A stretch of DNA of 64,000 nt, taken from positions 558,001-622,000 of the forward strand of contig NZ_WJII01000001.1 in assembly GCF_009649635.1 (NCBI RefSeq), in the 5' to 3' direction. The notes beneath the pieces were generated by a model, which saw only the letters and a list, made by a program, of their open reading frames with translations, made no database searches and had not been told where the DNA came from. Source of the stretch: Microbacterium sp. SYP-A9085. Its GTDB lineage: Bacteria > Actinomycetota > Actinomycetes > Actinomycetales > Microbacteriaceae. Positions 17,378 through 26,718 of this stretch are shown piece by piece. How positions within the stretch are numbered: the stretch's first letter is position 1; the number at the start of each line of letters is the position of its first letter. The translations under genes were made by a program, and so were the position numbers.

Positions 17378-18244
17378 TCACAGCTCGGTCAGCCGCGGCA
17401 CGACGTCGGCGGCGAGCGTCTCGACCGATTCCACCTGCCGGCCGGATCGCACGCCGAACACGACCAGGTCGACGCCGAGCGCGGCGAACCGCTCCATCAT
17501 CGGCCAGAACTGCGCGGAGGCCGGGTCCAGCCGGCTGCCCATGACCTGCTTCTCGATGGCGTCGTAGTCGGTGCCGGCGGCGTCGCAGTGGCGGCGCAGC
17601 ACGTCCAGCAGATGCGCGGCGTCGTCGGGATCGGCCGTCATCAGGTTGACGATCTGCCCGTACTCCGCGGCGATGCGCAGCGTCTTGCGCTCGCCTCGCC
17701 CGCCGATCATCAGCGGCGGATGCGGGGCGCTGACCGGCGCGGGACTGTTCAGCGTCTCGGCGAGCGCGTAATGCTTTCCGTCGAACCGGCCGACATCCTC
17801 GCCCCACATCTGCAACGCGATTCGGATCGCCTCCTCAAGCCGCTCGAACCGCTCCGAGATCGCCGGATACGGCACCCCCAGCCCGTGGTGCTCGCGCTCG
17901 TACCAGGCCGCGCCGATACCGAGCGCGGCACGGCCGCCGCTGAGCACGTCGAGGGTTGTCACGGTCTTCGCGAGCAGACCGGGATGCCGGTAGGTGACGC
18001 CGACCACGAGCGGCGCCAATCGCATCCGCCGAGTCTTCGCGGCCGCGAAACCCAGCGTCGTGAACGCCTCGAGCATCGGCTCGGCGGCATCCCCGGCCCG
18101 ATCCATCTGAAACCAGTGATCCATCACCGTGAACTGATCGAAACCGCCCTCCTCGGCGAGGTGCGCGGTGTCCGCGAGCACGGCGGGGATGGCGGCCGGC
18201 TGACCCGGCATCGTGTAGTTCCAGAAGTGGATTCCTGCGCGCAT
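17378..18244 (-). CDS. LLM class F420-dependent oxidoreductase
   Basis: 288-residue luciferase-like monooxygenase fold. It contains FDQFTVMDHWFQ near residue 35, LAPLVVGVTYRHPGLLAKT, LSGGRAALGIGAAWYEREH and PPLMIGGRGERKTLRIAAEY, the standard blocks of actinobacterial F420-dependent LLM enzymes (TIGR03560-like). The substrate is not predictable. ATG 18244 is 6 nt after a minus-strand TAGCGT. It is convergent with lhgO (8 bp gap). Confidence 0.88.
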   Translation of the reverse strand: MRAGIHFWNYTMPGQPAAIPAVLADTAHLAEEGGFDQFTVMDHWFQMDRAGDAAEPMLEAFTTLGFAAAKTRRMRLAPLVVGVTYRHPGLLAKTVTTLDVLSGGRAALGIGAAWYEREHHGLGVPYPAISERFERLEEAIRIALQMWGEDVGRFDGKHYALAETLNSPAPVSAPHPPLMIGGRGERKTLRIAAEYGQIVNLMTADPDDAAHLLDVLRRHCDAAGTDYDAIEKQVMGSRLDPASAQFWPMMERFAALGVDLVVFGVRSGRQVESVETLAADVVPRLTEL

Positions 18245-18250
18245 GCCGTC

Positions 18251-18256
18251 ACGCTA
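18251..18256 (-). promoter_or_regulatory. -10 box TAGCGT, leaderless LLM gene
   Basis: Minus-strand TAGCGT, 6 nt, ATG 18244. Confidence 0.65.
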
Positions 18257-18311
18257 CGCCCAACGGTAACGACCCGGTAACACCCCAAGGCGGCTCACAG
18301 CACCCCCGGTC

Positions 18312-18317
18312 TACGCT
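18312..18317 (+). promoter_or_regulatory. -10 box TACGCT, leaderless transferase gene
   Basis: TACGCT ends 6 nt before GTG 18324. Confidence 0.65.
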
Positions 18318-18323
18318 CGTTGC

Positions 18324-20843
18324 GTGAGACTGCCCCTGCCGAGCCGTGTGAACCGTTACGTGTCGCGCGCGAAGCGGGCCGTACAGGCCGAGCGGATAGC
18401 GTTCACCCGCTCGCGGCCGATCCAGCACGACGTCGTCCTGTACGAGTCGTTCGCCGGCAACGGGATGCTGTGCAATCCCGAGGCGATCTTCCGGCACCTG
18501 CTGGACCGGCCCGATTTCGACCACCTGTGGCACGTCTGGTCCCTCGACGACGACGCGGCGATAGCCCGGTTCGAGGAGGAGTTCCGCGCGCACCCGCGCG
18601 TGAAATGGGTGCGCCGCGGCAGCTTCGCGTACTGGCGGGCCCTGTCGGTGGCGGGGTACCTCGTCAACAACGCCACGTTCCCGCCCGCATTCGGCAAGCG
18701 CACCGGCCAGGTGTACCTGAACACGTGGCACGGGACGCCGCTCAAGCTCATGGGCTTCGACATGCCCGGCGGCGCCATCGAGTCGGCGAACACCCTGCGC
18801 AACCTCCTGGCCGCGGACTACGTGCTGGCGGCGAACCCGTTCATGGCCGAGACGATGTACGAGGACGCGTACCGCCTGCGCAACGTCTACCGCGGCCTGA
18901 TCATCGAGGAGGGCTACCCGCGCGTCGACCGGCAGCGGCTCACCCCCGCCGCGGAGGCCGACGTTCGTGCGGCGCTGAAGCGCGCCGGCGTCGCCGTCGG
19001 CAGCCGCCGCATCGTGCTGTACGCCCCGACGTGGCGGGGTGCGTCGTTCAGCGACCCCGACGACGGCCTCGACGCGCTCGCCGCGCAGGTGCGCGCGATC
19101 CAGTCACGGCTGGACGACGACACCGTCGTGCTCCTGAAGACGCACCAGGTCGTGCACGCGCTGGCCTCCGCGCGGGCGTCGCTGCGCGGCATCCTCGTGC
19201 CCAACACGATCCCGACGAACGTCATGCTCGGCGCGTCCGCGGCGCTCGTGACCGACTACTCCTCGATCTTCTTCGACTACCTGGCCACCGGCCGGCCCAT
19301 CGTGTTTTTCACGCCGGATGCCGACGACTACGCCGCCGAACGTGGCACATACCTTCCGCTGGACGAACTGCCGGGTCCGGTCACCGCCGACGCGTCGCAG
19401 GCCGGCAACCACGTGGCCGCGCTGCTCGGCGGCGGCGCGCCGCACGAGCGGTACGCCGAGTGGGCGCAGCGCTTCACCCCGTACGAGGATGGCGCGGTCA
19501 CGCGCCGGGTGGTGGATGTCGTGTTCCGCGGCGTCACCGCCGACCGGCGGGTGCGTCCGGCGCGCTCGGACGGCCGCACCCGGCTGCTGTTCTTCCTCGG
19601 CGGGATGCGCTCGAACGGGATCACGACCTCGGTGCTGAACCTGCTGAACGCGATCGACCACTCCACGTACGACGTCACGGCGCTGATGCCGCTGTTCCGC
19701 GCGGAGAACCCGCTCGCGAACCAGCAGCTCATCCACCCGGCGGTGCGGCAGGTGTTCCGCATCGGCGGCATGAACGGGTCGAAGGCGCTGCAGGTGCGCC
19801 GGCACGTCCGCGACCGCCGCGGAGCGCAGCCCACCGCGCGCGACGAGCGCTGGCATGCGCAGCTGTGGGACGGCGAGTGGGCGCGGGTGTTCGGCTCGGC
19901 GGCGTTCGACTGGGTCGCCGACTTCAGCGGGTACAGCCCCATCTGGACGAACCTGCTGCTGCACTCGCCGTACGCGCCCCGCGCCATCTGGCTGCACAAC
20001 GAGATGGCGTCCGACCGGGAGCGCACCGTCGGGGGCAAGCAGCCGCTGCGCCGCAACCTCAGTCTCGTGTTCTCGCTGTACAGCGGGTTCGACAACCTGG
20101 TCTCGGTGTCGCCGAGCCTCACCGAGCTCAACCGCGACGCGCTCGCCGACTACGCCGCACCCGAGCGCTTCACGACAGTGCGCAACCTGCCCGACGTGCA
20201 GCGCGTGCTGTCCGGCATGCGCGAACCGCTCGAGGACCTGCTCGAGGAGGACGAGGACACCCCGGAGTGGATGACGCAGCTGAGCGACTCCGGCCGCGAC
20301 ACCGTGTGGTTCGTGTCCGTGGGCCGGCTGTCCACGGAGAAGAACCACGCGCGGCTGATCCGCGCGTTCGCCCACGTGCACGCCGCCCACCCGCGCACGC
20401 GCCTCGCCATCGTCGGCGGCGGGCCGCTGGAGGACGACCTGCGCCGGCAGGTGCGGGATGCCGGGCTGCAGGATGCCGCGTTCCTCACTGGTCCGCGCCG
20501 CAACCCGTTCGCGATCCTGGCGGCATCCGACTGCTTCGTGCTGTCCAGCACGTACGAGGGGCAGCCGATGGTTCTGCTGGAGGCGGCGCTGTGCGGCCTG
20601 CCGATAGTGTCGACGGCGTTCGGGTCGGTGCGCGACGCGCTGCCCGGCGACACCATTCACGTCGTCGACCAGTCGGATGAGGCGCTGCGGGACGGGATGC
20701 TCGCGTACCTGGACGGCGACGTCCCGGCCAGCACACTGGATGCCGGCGCCTACACCGCCGAGGTGACCGCGGAACTCGACGCGCTGATCGAGGCGGGCAC
20801 GCTCGCCGCGTACACCAGTCCGGTGCGCACGGTCCGCCGGTAG
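18324..20843 (+). CDS. CDP-glycerol glycerophosphotransferase - GT4 glycosyltransferase fusion
   Basis: 839-residue bifunctional wall-polymer enzyme. Residues about 30-410 match the CDP-glycerol glycerophosphotransferase (TagF/TagB-like) family: LNTWHGTPLKLMGFD near 135, VLYAPTWRGASF near 230, and ALVTDYSSIFFDYLATGRP near 308. Residues about 420-830 are a GT-B, GT4-type glycosyltransferase with SVGRLSTEKNHARLIRAFA near 665 and a STYEGQPMVLLEAALCGLP block near 740 that holds the EX7E motif. It probably builds or decorates a teichoic-acid-like or other glycerol/ribitol-phosphate polymer at the membrane inner face. The GTG start is leaderless (TACGCT 6 nt upstream). No other wall-polymer gene is adjacent. 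Confidence 0.87.
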   Translation: MRLPLPSRVNRYVSRAKRAVQAERIAFTRSRPIQHDVVLYESFAGNGMLCNPEAIFRHLLDRPDFDHLWHVWSLDDDAAIARFEEEFRAHPRVKWVRRGSFAYWRALSVAGYLVNNATFPPAFGKRTGQVYLNTWHGTPLKLMGFDMPGGAIESANTLRNLLAADYVLAANPFMAETMYEDAYRLRNVYRGLIIEEGYPRVDRQRLTPAAEADVRAALKRAGVAVGSRRIVLYAPTWRGASFSDPDDGLDALAAQVRAIQSRLDDDTVVLLKTHQVVHALASARASLRGILVPNTIPTNVMLGASAALVTDYSSIFFDYLATGRPIVFFTPDADDYAAERGTYLPLDELPGPVTADASQAGNHVAALLGGGAPHERYAEWAQRFTPYEDGAVTRRVVDVVFRGVTADRRVRPARSDGRTRLLFFLGGMRSNGITTSVLNLLNAIDHSTYDVTALMPLFRAENPLANQQLIHPAVRQVFRIGGMNGSKALQVRRHVRDRRGAQPTARDERWHAQLWDGEWARVFGSAAFDWVADFSGYSPIWTNLLLHSPYAPRAIWLHNEMASDRERTVGGKQPLRRNLSLVFSLYSGFDNLVSVSPSLTELNRDALADYAAPERFTTVRNLPDVQRVLSGMREPLEDLLEEDEDTPEWMTQLSDSGRDTVWFVSVGRLSTEKNHARLIRAFAHVHAAHPRTRLAIVGGGPLEDDLRRQVRDAGLQDAAFLTGPRRNPFAILAASDCFVLSSTYEGQPMVLLEAALCGLPIVSTAFGSVRDALPGDTIHVVDQSDEALRDGMLAYLDGDVPASTLDAGAYTAEVTAELDALIEAGTLAAYTSPVRTVRR

Positions 20844-20917
20844 CGGACGCCGCTCCCGCCCTCCGGGAACCGTGATTGGCTGGAGACGCCCCCGTTCCCC
20901 TTCCCGAGGAGGATTCC

Positions 20918-21769
20918 ATGACGGATGCCGCCACCACCGCGTCCGACGCGACCACCGTGTTCCACCGCGAACGTCACCGCCACCGGTTCACGGCACGCGA
21001 GGCGACGGTCGTCGCGGTGAGCCGCCCCGTCCCCGAGTACATCCGAGTGACGCTCACCGGCCCCGACTTCGCCGACTTCGACAGCACCGGCCCCGGTGAC
21101 CACACCCGCACGTTCTTCCCCGATCCCGCCACCGGCGAGCTCGTCGCGCCGGTCGCGACCGGCCCCGGTGAGGATGGCGTCGTCCGCCCCGACCGTGCCA
21201 CGTTCGGGCGGGACTTCACCCCGCTGAATGTGCGCGACGAGGCGGGACGGCGGCTGATCGACCTCGACATCCTCCGGCACGAGAACGCGGGCCCTGCCGC
21301 GCAGTGGGCGGCACGGGCGACGATCGGCGACCGGCTGGTCCTGGTGGGACCGCGCGGCTCGAAGGCGGCGACGCAGAACGCGTCCCGGGTCGTGCTCGTC
21401 GTGGACGGGACGTCGCTTCCGGCGGCCGCGCGCTGGCTCGCCGAGGTGCCTGCGTCCACCGCGGTCGAGGTCATCGTCACGGCGTTCGATGCGGATGCCG
21501 CGCGCGCATACCTGGCCCCGGCAGCGGACCGCGGGTTCACGCTGCACGCCGCGGGCGGGGACCTCGTCGCAGCGTTGATGACGGTCGGAGTGGATGCCTC
21601 GACGTACGTGTTCGCGGCGGGTGAGGCATCCGCCCTCGTCCCGCTGCGACGGCACCTGCGGCACACGCTGATGCTGCCGCGCGAGCAGTACAGCGTGGCC
21701 GGATACTGGCGCGGCGGCGTCGAGGCGTGGGACCACCACGCGCCGATCGACCCGATCGACCCCGACTGA
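20918..21769 (+). CDS. Siderophore-interacting protein (FAD-binding)
   Basis: 283-residue flavoprotein of the SIP/ViuB family, which reduces ferric siderophores in the cytoplasm to release iron. The FAD domain has EYIRVTLTGPDFADF, HTRTFFPDP and FTPLNVRDEAGR. The C-terminal NAD(P)H domain has VVLVVDGTSLPAAARWL, VFAAGEASALVPLRRHLR and the ending YSVAGYWRGGVE typical of the family. ATG 20918 follows CGAGGAGGA; a start 42 nt upstream is less likely. No siderophore transporter is nearby. Confidence 0.9.
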   Translation: MTDAATTASDATTVFHRERHRHRFTAREATVVAVSRPVPEYIRVTLTGPDFADFDSTGPGDHTRTFFPDPATGELVAPVATGPGEDGVVRPDRATFGRDFTPLNVRDEAGRRLIDLDILRHENAGPAAQWAARATIGDRLVLVGPRGSKAATQNASRVVLVVDGTSLPAAARWLAEVPASTAVEVIVTAFDADAARAYLAPAADRGFTLHAAGGDLVAALMTVGVDASTYVFAAGEASALVPLRRHLRHTLMLPREQYSVAGYWRGGVEAWDHHAPIDPIDPD

Positions 21770-21782
21770 GCCGTCGCCCGGG

Positions 21783-23321
21783 TCAGCCCGCCGAGGGCTC
21801 GGCGTTCGCGTGCTGCCACTGCGCGGCCGAGGTCGCGCGCGGATCCTTCATGAACAGCACGACGATCACCCCGACGGCCATCACTATCGCCGGCAGCAGC
21901 AGCGACTGCGCCATGGCATCCGAGAACGGGCCTGCGACGACCGCGGGGAGTGCCCCGGACCCCATCTGGCCGGCGTGTGCGGCGGCTCCCGGCAGATTCG
22001 CCTCCAGGCGGGCCTGCATGAACGCGGCGATCGCGGACGACCCCAGCACCGACCCCATCGTGCGGGTCGTGTTGTAGATGCCCGACCCGGCACCCGCCTG
22101 CCGCGGCTGCAGGCTGCGGGTCGCCGTGGTCGCCAGCGGACCCCACAGGCCGGCGCTGCCGATGCCCATGACGGCCGAGGGCAGCAGGAACATCCAGATC
22201 GGGGTGTCCATGTTGCTGAGGGCCGAGTACCAGAAAAGGGCGCCCGCGAACAGCACCAGGCCCGGCACAAGCAGCAGCCGGGAGTCGGTGCGGTCCAGCA
22301 GCCGGCCCGCGAACGGCGACAGCACCCCCGCCAGCACCGCCATCGGGATCAGCAGCAGCGCGGCCTGCGTCGGTGTCAGCCCGCGGCCCAGCTGGATGAA
22401 GAACATCATCGGCAGCGTCATGCTCGTCACGGTGAACCCGACGATCGCGATGCCGAGGTTGGACACGGAGAAGTTGCGATCGCGGAACAGGGCGAGCGGC
22501 ACGAGCGCCTCGGTGCGGGTCCGCGCCTGCTGCCAGATGAACACGCCCAACAGCAGCACGCCCACGACGATCAGCTGCCACACCGTGATCGGGCCCCAGA
22601 TCTCACCCCAGTCGTACTTCTCGCCCTCCTGCAGGCCGAACACGATGAAGAACAGGGCCGCCGCCGACAGGAACACGCCCGGGATGTCGAAGCGGTGCCG
22701 GTGCGTGGGCAGCTTCGGGACGAGGATCCACGCCATCACGAAGCCGATCACCCCGACCGGCAGGTTGATGAAGAAGATCCACTCCCAGCCGAACCCGTCC
22801 ACGAGCAGGCCGCCGGCCAGCGGCCCGACGAGCATCGCGACCCCCGACGTGGCTCCCCACAGCCCCATGGCCGCGCCGCGCTGGTTCGGTGGGAACGTCC
22901 GCGTGATCACGGCCATCGTCTGCGGGGTCAGCATCGAGGCGCCCACCCCCTGCACCGCCCGGAACGCAATGAGCATCGGCAGCGACGTGGACAGGCCGCA
23001 GCCCAGCGACGAGAGAGTGAACACGGCGAGCCCGACGAGGTACACGTTCTTCGGCCCGAACCGGTCGCCCAGCCGGCCCGTGATCAGCAGCGGCACCGCG
23101 TACCCGAGCAGGTAGGCGCTGGTGACCCACACGACATTGTCGAGGTTGTTCGTGTCCGGATCCAGCGCCGCCTTGATGGCGGGGTTGGCCACCGACACGA
23201 TCGTGGTGTCCACCAGGATCATGAAGAACCCGATCACCAGTGCCCACAGCGCAGGCCACGGGCTGCGCGGCTGCTGGGCGGTGGATGCCGCGCCGTGCGC
23301 GGCCGGAGTCGTCTCGGTCAT
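21783..23321 (-). CDS. MFS drug exporter, DHA2 (EmrB/QacA) family
   Basis: 512-residue transporter with 14 expected membrane segments. DTTIVSVANPAIKAAL near residue 40 is the DHA2 motif D1, and the loop SAYLLGYAVPLLITGRLGDR is motif A. It probably exports drugs or toxic metabolites. Its ATG overlaps the stop of the upstream padR gene by 4 bases, so the pair is an operon, and the PadR protein likely represses it in the absence of the exported compound. Confidence 0.92.
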   Translation of the reverse strand: MTETTPAAHGAASTAQQPRSPWPALWALVIGFFMILVDTTIVSVANPAIKAALDPDTNNLDNVVWVTSAYLLGYAVPLLITGRLGDRFGPKNVYLVGLAVFTLSSLGCGLSTSLPMLIAFRAVQGVGASMLTPQTMAVITRTFPPNQRGAAMGLWGATSGVAMLVGPLAGGLLVDGFGWEWIFFINLPVGVIGFVMAWILVPKLPTHRHRFDIPGVFLSAAALFFIVFGLQEGEKYDWGEIWGPITVWQLIVVGVLLLGVFIWQQARTRTEALVPLALFRDRNFSVSNLGIAIVGFTVTSMTLPMMFFIQLGRGLTPTQAALLLIPMAVLAGVLSPFAGRLLDRTDSRLLLVPGLVLFAGALFWYSALSNMDTPIWMFLLPSAVMGIGSAGLWGPLATTATRSLQPRQAGAGSGIYNTTRTMGSVLGSSAIAAFMQARLEANLPGAAAHAGQMGSGALPAVVAGPFSDAMAQSLLLPAIVMAVGVIVVLFMKDPRATSAAQWQHANAEPSAG

Positions 23322-23941
23322 TGCTGCACTGCCTCTCGCGCGGCCACGACGGCCACGGGGTTCACGGGCGCGAGGTCATCGCCGCCCCAGGGAAAGTCGT
23401 CACCGGCGATTCTGGCCAGCAGCGCGTCGGTCCAGTCGAGGTCCGCGCGCAGGATCACCGTGTACCGGTCGAGCTCGACAAGGTACTGCTCGAGGACGCC
23501 GCGGCCGCGGGCATCCTGCAGTCCGGCACTCATCGCCGCATACTCCGCCGCGAGGCCGTCACGACGGGAGGTGAGCAGGACCACCGCCTCCGCACGGGAC
23601 AGATTGTGCGCCTCGCCCAGCGCGACGCGGAAGTTCTGCAGGCCGTCGGTGCGTCCGAGGTGGCCCCGCACCCACTCCTCCAGGGCCGCCGGGCCGTCGT
23701 CGGTGAGGGTGTACGTCGTGCGCTCGGGCCGGTTGCCGTCGCGGTCGACACCCACTTCGGCGATCAGCCCGTCGCGCTGAAGGCGTGCGACGGTGTGGTA
23801 GAAAGTGCCGTTCGTGAGCCTGACCATACGGTCCTCGCGGCGATGCCGCAGCAGCCGCATCATCTCGTACGGATGCATGTCACCCTCGCGCAGCAGCGCG
23901 AGCACCATCACCCCGAGCGGTGTGAGTGCGACGTCCGCCAT
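23318..23941 (-). CDS. PadR family regulator of the adjacent exporter
   Basis: 207 residues with the PadR winged helix at the N-terminus (LTPLGVMVLALLREGDMHPY and FYHTVARLQRDGLIAEV) and a PadR C-terminal helical domain with a Vir-like coiled arm. It is the first gene of an operon with the DHA2 exporter. The palindrome TAGTCC-GAAT-GGACTA overlaps its -10 box, which supports autorepression relieved by the exporter's substrate. GGAG lies 8 nt before ATG 23941. Confidence 0.9.
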   Translation of the reverse strand: MADVALTPLGVMVLALLREGDMHPYEMMRLLRHRREDRMVRLTNGTFYHTVARLQRDGLIAEVGVDRDGNRPERTTYTLTDDGPAALEEWVRGHLGRTDGLQNFRVALGEAHNLSRAEAVVLLTSRRDGLAAEYAAMSAGLQDARGRGVLEQYLVELDRYTVILRADLDWTDALLARIAGDDFPWGGDDLAPVNPVAVVAAREAVQQ

Positions 23942-23958
23942 GAGTGCTCCGAATCGAC

Positions 23959-23976
23959 TAGTCCGAATGGACTATA
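23959..23976 (-). promoter_or_regulatory. PadR operator over the padR-MFS promoter
   Basis: Palindrome TAGTCCGAATGGACTA (23959-23974), with 6-bp perfect arms, overlaps the minus-strand -10 TATAGT (23976-23971). Transcription would start about 20 nt before the padR ATG. Confidence 0.65.
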
Positions 23977-24019
23977 CACTCCCGGGGCGCCCGCGGCGGG
24001 CCGGTGCCAGGATAGGCAC

Positions 24020-24925
24020 GTGACCACTCCCCCCTCCCTCCCCGGCTGGACCCACACGTACTCCGGAAAGGTGCGCGATCTGTACGTGCCCGCGGGCCTT
24101 CCCGCCGACACGGCGCCGGACCGGATGCTGGTGGTCGCCAGCGACCGCGTCAGCTCGTTCGACCACCTGCTCACCCCGCCGATCCCCGGCAAGGGCGAGC
24201 TGCTCACGACGCTGAGCCTGTGGTGGTTCAACCGACTCGCGGGCGGCGACGGCGGTGCGCCGATCCCGCACCACGTGATCGCCGACGCGGACGTGCCGGA
24301 GGCGGTGCGCGGACGCGCGATGGTCGTGCACGCGCTGGACATGCTGCCGATCGAGTGCGTCGTCCGCGGCTATCTCACCGGGTCGGGCTGGGGCGAGTAC
24401 CAGGCGAGCCAGACAGTCTGCGGCATCCATCTTCCCGACGGCCTGCACAACGGCGACCGGCTGCCGGCGCCGATCTTCACCCCCGCGCACAAGGCGCCCC
24501 TCGGCGAGCACGACGAGAACGTCACGTTCGACCGGGTGGTGGAGCTCGTCGGCGCCGCCCGCGCGGAGCGGGTGCGGCAGCTCTCGCTGCAGATCTACGA
24601 GCGCGCCGCGGACACGGCGCTGGAGCACGGGCTCATCCTCGCCGACACGAAGTTCGAGTTCGGCGTGGACGCGGCCGGCACCGTGACGCTGGCCGACGAG
24701 GTGCTCACCGCCGATTCGTCACGGTACTGGGACGCCCAGGCGTGGCGGACCGGGGCGACACCCGCCGAGCGCATGGCGAGCTTCGACAAGCAGATAGTGC
24801 GGGACTGGCTGACCGCGCACTGGGTGCCGATGCAGGGCGAGCCACCGGTGCTGCCGGACGAGGTCGTGCAGCGCACGGCAACCCGCTACCGCGAGCTGAT
24901 CACGCGCCTGACCGCGACGCGCTGA
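24020..24925 (+). CDS. purC: Phosphoribosylaminoimidazole-succinocarboxamide synthase PurC
   Basis: 301-residue SAICAR synthase, adding aspartate to CAIR in purine synthesis. YSGKVRDLYVPAG near residue 15, ASDRVSSFDHLLTPPIPGKG, IECVVRGYLTGSGW and LADTKFEFGVDAAG mark the conserved sequence. Length fits the monofunctional actinobacterial form. The start is GTG 24020; a weak CAGGAT -10 lies 6 nt upstream, so it may be leaderless. It is convergent with the DUF2249 gene (3 bp gap). Confidence 0.97.
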   Translation: MTTPPSLPGWTHTYSGKVRDLYVPAGLPADTAPDRMLVVASDRVSSFDHLLTPPIPGKGELLTTLSLWWFNRLAGGDGGAPIPHHVIADADVPEAVRGRAMVVHALDMLPIECVVRGYLTGSGWGEYQASQTVCGIHLPDGLHNGDRLPAPIFTPAHKAPLGEHDENVTFDRVVELVGAARAERVRQLSLQIYERAADTALEHGLILADTKFEFGVDAAGTVTLADEVLTADSSRYWDAQAWRTGATPAERMASFDKQIVRDWLTAHWVPMQGEPPVLPDEVVQRTATRYRELITRLTATR

Positions 24926-24928
24926 CCG

Positions 24929-25168
24929 TCACTCGGCGGCGGTGCGCCCGATCTCCACGCGCCACACCGTGGGGCCCTCCTCGAGGTACTCCCAGGAGAA
25001 GCGGCCCGCGTGCTCCGCGGCGAACTGGTAGTACAGCGGCTTCGGGTCGTGGTCGTTGACGAGGACGTATGACCCGCCCGGTTCCAGGGCGGCGTACCGC
25101 TCGAAGATCACGTGGTGACGCTGTGCGGGTACCAGCTCGCGGACATCGAGGATTTCCTGCTCACTCAT
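24929..25168 (-). CDS. DUF2249 domain protein
   Basis: 79-residue protein: LDVRELVPAQRHHVIFERY, LVNDHDPKPLYYQF and a closing WRVEIGRT. These are the conserved blocks of DUF2249, a SirA/TusA-like fold often linked to hemerythrin or nitrogen-oxide metabolism genes, none of which are nearby. GGAAGGGAG precedes the ATG. Function unknown. Confidence 0.85.
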   Translation of the reverse strand: MSEQEILDVRELVPAQRHHVIFERYAALEPGGSYVLVNDHDPKPLYYQFAAEHAGRFSWEYLEEGPTVWRVEIGRTAAE

Positions 25169-25322
25169 GGGGGCTCCCTTCCTGGAACACCTTCGACGTT
25201 AGACCCGCGGCGGACCCCCTGGCTCCGGGATGTCGAGATCGCGGCATCCCACGTTCCCAGCCGCCTCCCAGGTAAAGTCGTTCCGGTGGCACCCCGGCCG
25301 CCGACGACCCTGGAGCACACGC

Positions 25323-26663
25323 ATGCCACTGTGGACCCTGCACGGAAACGGCCGCACCGTCGAACCGGGGAAGGTGGTCCATCCCGGGGAGCGCCTGAAC
25401 TGGCCCGCCACCGTCGCCATCGGCGCGCAGCATGTGGTCGCCATGTTCGGCGCCACGTTCCTGGTGCCGATCCTCACCGGCTTCCCGGTCTCCACGACGC
25501 TGCTGTTCTCGGGCCTGGGCACCATCCTGTTCCTGCTGATCACGCGCAACAAGCTGCCCAGCTACCTCGGCTCGTCGTTCGCGTTCATCGCGCCGGTCAC
25601 CGCCGCCACGGCATCCCAGGGGATGGGCACCGCGCTGGCGGGCATCGTCGCCGTCGGCATCCTGCTGGCGATCGTCGGCGTCGTGGTCCAGTTCGCCGGC
25701 GTGAAGTGGGTCGACCGGTTCATGCCGCCGGTGGTGGCAGGCGCCATCGTGGCGCTGATCGGCTTCAACCTGGCGCCGGCCGCGTGGGGCAACGTCCAGA
25801 AGCAGCCGCTGACGGCCGCCATCACGCTGGCCGCCGTCATCCTGTTCAGCGTGCTGTTCCGCGGGTTCCTCGGGCGGATCTCGATCTTCCTCGGCGTGGT
25901 CGTCGGGTACGTCGTCGCGGGCATCCAGGGCCAGATCGACTGGAAGGCGGTCGGCGACGCGGCGTGGGTCGGGCTGCCCGAGTTCCGTTTCGCCGACATC
26001 ACCGCCCCGGGCACGTGGGGCGCCATCGCGATGTTCCTGCCGGTCGTGCTGGTGCTGATCGCGGAGAACGTCGGGCATGTCCGCGCGGTGGCCACGATGA
26101 CCGACAAGTCCGTGAACAAGCAGACCGGCCGGGCGCTCATCGCCGACGGCGTCTCGACCACGATCGCGGGTGTGTTCGGCGGGTCGGGCACCACGACGTA
26201 CGGCGAGAACATCGGCGTCATGGCCGCGACGCGCGTCTACTCGACGGCGGCGTACTGGGTGGCCGGGTTCGTCGCCATCCTGCTGGCGCTGTCGCCGAAG
26301 GTCGGCACGCTGTTCAACACGATCCCCGCCGGCGTGCTGGGCGGTGCCACCACGGCGCTGTACGGCCTGATCGGCATCATCGGCATCAAGATCTGGGTCG
26401 ACAACCGCGTGGACTTCTCCCGCCCGGTCAACCAGTACACCGGTGCGGTGGCCCTCGTGATAGCCATAGCGAACTTCACGATGGGCTGGGGCGAGTTCCA
26501 GCTGACCGGCATCGTGCTCGGCGCCGCCGCGGCCCTCGTGATCTACCACGGCGGCAACGCGATAGCCCGCGCCCGGCAGACCGGCGCCGATGACGGCGGC
26601 CCGATCCCGGCGGTCGGCCCGCTCGGCGGCGACCCCGAGAACAGCCGGAGCGCGGCTCTCTGA
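25323..26663 (+). CDS. Uracil permease-like nucleobase:cation symporter (NCS2)
   Basis: 446-residue NCS2 transporter with about 14 membrane segments. The motif ENIGVMAATRV after GGSGTTTYG near residue 300 corresponds to the NCS2 QN-x-G-x3-T signature, and the glutamate in LVLIAENVGHVRAV near residue 245 is the substrate-binding position of UraA. Uracil is the most likely substrate; xanthine is less likely. ATG 25323 follows TGGAG, with a possible -10 TAAAGT near 25272. Nothing adjacent belongs to pyrimidine metabolism. Confidence 0.9.
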   Translation: MPLWTLHGNGRTVEPGKVVHPGERLNWPATVAIGAQHVVAMFGATFLVPILTGFPVSTTLLFSGLGTILFLLITRNKLPSYLGSSFAFIAPVTAATASQGMGTALAGIVAVGILLAIVGVVVQFAGVKWVDRFMPPVVAGAIVALIGFNLAPAAWGNVQKQPLTAAITLAAVILFSVLFRGFLGRISIFLGVVVGYVVAGIQGQIDWKAVGDAAWVGLPEFRFADITAPGTWGAIAMFLPVVLVLIAENVGHVRAVATMTDKSVNKQTGRALIADGVSTTIAGVFGGSGTTTYGENIGVMAATRVYSTAAYWVAGFVAILLALSPKVGTLFNTIPAGVLGGATTALYGLIGIIGIKIWVDNRVDFSRPVNQYTGAVALVIAIANFTMGWGEFQLTGIVLGAAAALVIYHGGNAIARARQTGADDGGPIPAVGPLGGDPENSRSAAL

Positions 26664-26705
26664 CGGACGAGCAGGATTCGAGAAGCGCCGCGGCGGCGGC
26701 ATCCG

Positions 26706-26711
26706 TATCGT
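26706..26711 (+). promoter_or_regulatory. -10 box TATCGT, leaderless DUF1801 gene
   Basis: TATCGT ends 7 nt before ATG 26719. Confidence 0.55.
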
Positions 26712-26718
26712 TGGCGGC

